Below are positions 62,506 through 64,000 of a DNA stretch of 64,000 bases, piece after piece. The translations under genes were made by a program, and so were the position numbers. Origin of the DNA: Blautia obeum ATCC 29174 (GTDB taxonomy: Bacteria > Bacillota > Clostridia > Lachnospirales > Lachnospiraceae). The notes under the pieces were generated by a model, which was given only the letters and a program-made list of their open reading frames with translations, did not search any database and had not been told where the DNA came from. The stretch covers positions 3,447,001 to 3,511,000 of the forward strand of contig NZ_CP102265.1 in assembly GCF_025147765.1 (NCBI RefSeq). Reading direction: 5' to 3'. Position 1 is the stretch's first letter, and each line of letters starts with the position of its first letter.

Positions 62506-63796
62506 CATTGCCTACCACTTTATCAAGAAGCCGAACCGATTTTCGTTTCGCATCTCTTGTGGAGTGAGCATAGACATTCATGGTGGTACTTACATCTGAG
62601 TGTCCTAATAATTCCTGCACATCTTTTGGAGCAGCTCCATTTGCCAAAAGGTTGCTTGTATAGGTGTGACGTAACTGGTGGAAATGAAAGCCTTCAAATC
62701 CCTCTAATGTTTTTGCTACCTTTCTGCATACCGTCCCCAAAGTAGTCGGAAGTTCCAGACAACCATCCGGTCTTAAGCAGACGAAAGAAATTTCTTTATA
62801 ATCTGCCGGGACTTCCTCTGTTCTGTCTAAGCAATAATATTCGTAGTACACTCTGTTTTTCTCTTTGACCTCTTTGTAGTAGTTCGTGTGATAAAGTTCT
62901 CCGTACTGCATCCGGTTTTTTAACTGCTCTTTCCGGGCATTACGGAAAATCTCTACCAGCGTATCTCCAAAATCAACAACCCTTACTTTTTTCCGCTTGG
63001 TTGGTCCGATGATATATTTGCGCTTTGAGCCATCATATCGGATGCTGCGTCTTATGGTAAGGCATTGTTCTTCCAGATTTACATCCTGCCATGCCAAACC
63101 GCAGGCTTCTCCAATACGGAGTCCGGCATAATAAGCTATCTGGATTGGAAGTATTGCGGCTGGGTTCTTTTTTTGCAGATAAGCAAGTAATCTTTCATAA
63201 TCTTCTCGTGAAATTGGTTGGATATTTCCGTCCATATCCTCATCGGAAAACAAATCCACTTCATCCGTCTGATACCGCAGTTTAATATACTGCATGGGAT
63301 TGAACGTAATATACTGCTTTGGAAATACTGCAAAACGGAAAGATTGCTGCATGACTGCGGAAAAAGAATGGATATAATCTTTGCTGTAACCCTTTTTCTC
63401 TTTTCCATCGGGATGAACTCCCCCAAAGGAAAGCAAATCAAAGAAGGATTGCAAATGCTCAGAGGTTACATTTTTTAATTTCCGTTCTGCCAGCGGATGT
63501 TTCTTAATATTTCGTATTGTTCCGAGGTAATTCTCCACCGTACCATTGCTGAGCGTACTTGTTTTTAATTCCTCCTCTGCCCACACATCTAAAAGTTGTC
63601 CGACTGTGAGATTTTCCGCTTTGGCAACAAATTTCTTTTTCTCATAATCATCCATTGCCTGACGGAGCAGCTTTTCAGTTTCACTTTTGCTTTCTGTTCC
63701 AACGCATTCTTTCTGAACAAGATTGCCGCTTGCGTCCTCTACATAGAAGCGGTAGTACCATTTCTTTCCTTTTTTTCTTACAGATCCTTTTGCCAT
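62501..63796 (-). CDS. int: Tyrosine recombinase / integrase
   Basis: A 431 aa integrase. N-terminal arm-binding AP2-like domain (KGSVRKKGKKWYYRFYVEDA), core-binding domain (about 60-170), catalytic domain with Arg in AGLRIGEACGL (about 226-236), HFHQLRHTYTSNLL (about 368-381, His-x-x-Arg), LLGHSDVSTTMNVYAH (about 396-411, His and nucleophile Tyr). Start at 63796 behind AAAGGAGACAT. It looks intact, and is probably the recombinase of an element lying to the right of the window or of the debris to the left. Confidence 0.93.
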   Translation of the reverse strand: MAKGSVRKKGKKWYYRFYVEDASGNLVQKECVGTESKSETEKLLRQAMDDYEKKKFVAKAENLTVGQLLDVWAEEELKTSTLSNGTVENYLGTIRNIKKHPLAERKLKNVTSEHLQSFFDLLSFGGVHPDGKEKKGYSKDYIHSFSAVMQQSFRFAVFPKQYITFNPMQYIKLRYQTDEVDLFSDEDMDGNIQPISREDYERLLAYLQKKNPAAILPIQIAYYAGLRIGEACGLAWQDVNLEEQCLTIRRSIRYDGSKRKYIIGPTKRKKVRVVDFGDTLVEIFRNARKEQLKNRMQYGELYHTNYYKEVKEKNRVYYEYYCLDRTEEVPADYKEISFVCLRPDGCLELPTTLGTVCRKVAKTLEGFEGFHFHQLRHTYTSNLLANGAAPKDVQELLGHSDVSTTMNVYAHSTRDAKRKSVRLLDKVVGND

Positions 63797-63882
63797 AATC
63801 GTATGTCTCCTTTCGATATTAGACAATCGGAACTGATGAAATGCTTCGTGCGTGTAAGTATATCATAACTCCGGTTGTCTTA

Positions 63883-64000
63883 CTATACCGATTCGGAATC
63901 TTCGTATAAGACTTCTGATAAAAGATTTGCAAGCCTTTGTTCTGCTGTTTTTGGTTTCTTGGAATAGAGCCTTACAACGTCTGCCATCTCATTAAAAGCA
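63883..64000 (-). CDS. C-terminal end of a small protein (cut by window edge)
   Basis: The last 38 codons (FNEMADVVRLYSKKPKTAEQ..., ending LYEDSESV) of a minus-strand gene upstream of the integrase. Helical, not recognised; neighbours like this are often element accessory genes. Confidence 0.5.
   Translation of the reverse strand, partial: AFNEMADVVRLYSKKPKTAEQRLANLLSEVLYEDSESV

Noticed and set aside
1..64000. CRISPR arrays, tRNA and rRNA genes
   Set aside because: No regularly spaced repeats, cloverleaf genes or rRNA-like sequence were seen on reading both strands.

Overview
The window looks like a chromosomal accessory region of a low-to-mid GC Clostridia member, most probably a gut Lachnospiraceae (Blautia/Mediterraneibacter/Dorea-like). 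The evidence is Gram-positive ribosome binding sites (AGGAGG) before nearly every gene, FMN riboswitches ahead of ribU and the rib operon, YolD/Y-family polymerase pairing, HTH/integrase modules typical of Lachnospiraceae integrative elements, and many small Lachnospiraceae-type proteins. The organism call is an inference from protein resemblance, not from a marker gene. No rRNA, tRNA or CRISPR array was seen.

Layout. 0.2-2.1 kb: IS200/IS605 element (tnpA, tnpB). 2.4-7.1 kb: LRR pseudogene, MATE exporter with divergent Lrp regulator, GGDEF protein, flavodoxin. 7.2-10.9 kb: truncated WYL regulator, YolD + Y-family polymerase, internally deleted YaiI/YqxD protein, glyoxalase-like protein, deformylase-like protein. 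11.2-15.6 kb: small-gene cluster of unknown role (CxxC protein, HIRAN protein, leucine-zipper microprotein, XRE protein, membrane microprotein, AIM24). 15.6-20.5 kb: VOC protein, MBL and alpha/beta-hydrolase pseudogenes, M20 amidohydrolase, flavodoxin, DUF1349, membrane-anchored acidic-tail protein. 20.6-23.4 kb: remnant of an integrative element (integrase, excisionase, DUF fragments), HxlR/cupin pair, att-like repeats, DUF6061. 23.5-26.3 kb: FMN-riboswitch operon with truncated ribU, a PNPOx-ferredoxin fusion, a class M sirtuin (SirTM) and a zinc macrodomain. 26.3-32.5 kb: PNPOx, Rrf2, flavodoxin, AKR remnant, DXS-like enzyme, LysR, Fic with a nonsense codon. 32.5-38.2 kb: HAD-ribH-ribBA-ribE-ribD operon under a second FMN riboswitch, bracketed by two direct repeats carrying integrase tails. 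38.2-43.3 kb: TetR-ABC-ABC-methyltransferase operon. 43.5-50.6 kb: mobile debris, a second IS200/IS605, SdpI, DUF6440, ClbS/DfsB, an AAA_14 ATPase, and radical SAM and IS1182 fragments. 50.6-59.7 kb: ribose/galactose-type ABC importer with its own histidine kinase, AraC-type response regulator, second binding protein and MATE exporter. 59.8-62.3 kb: IS150-like IS3 element inserted in the loop of a perfect hairpin, followed by gene fragments. 62.5-64 kb: intact tyrosine integrase.

How the genes work together. Flavin supply and use recur: two FMN riboswitches, riboflavin synthesis, a (damaged) riboflavin importer, three flavodoxin-like oxidoreductases and two PNPOx proteins. The SirTM/macrodomain pair (protein ADP-ribosylation and its removal) is translationally coupled to a flavin/iron-sulfur protein under FMN control, which is the most interesting system here. 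The second theme is decay: at least a dozen genes are truncated, frameshifted or internally deleted, several in frame between short repeats, and remains of at least three integrative elements are interleaved.
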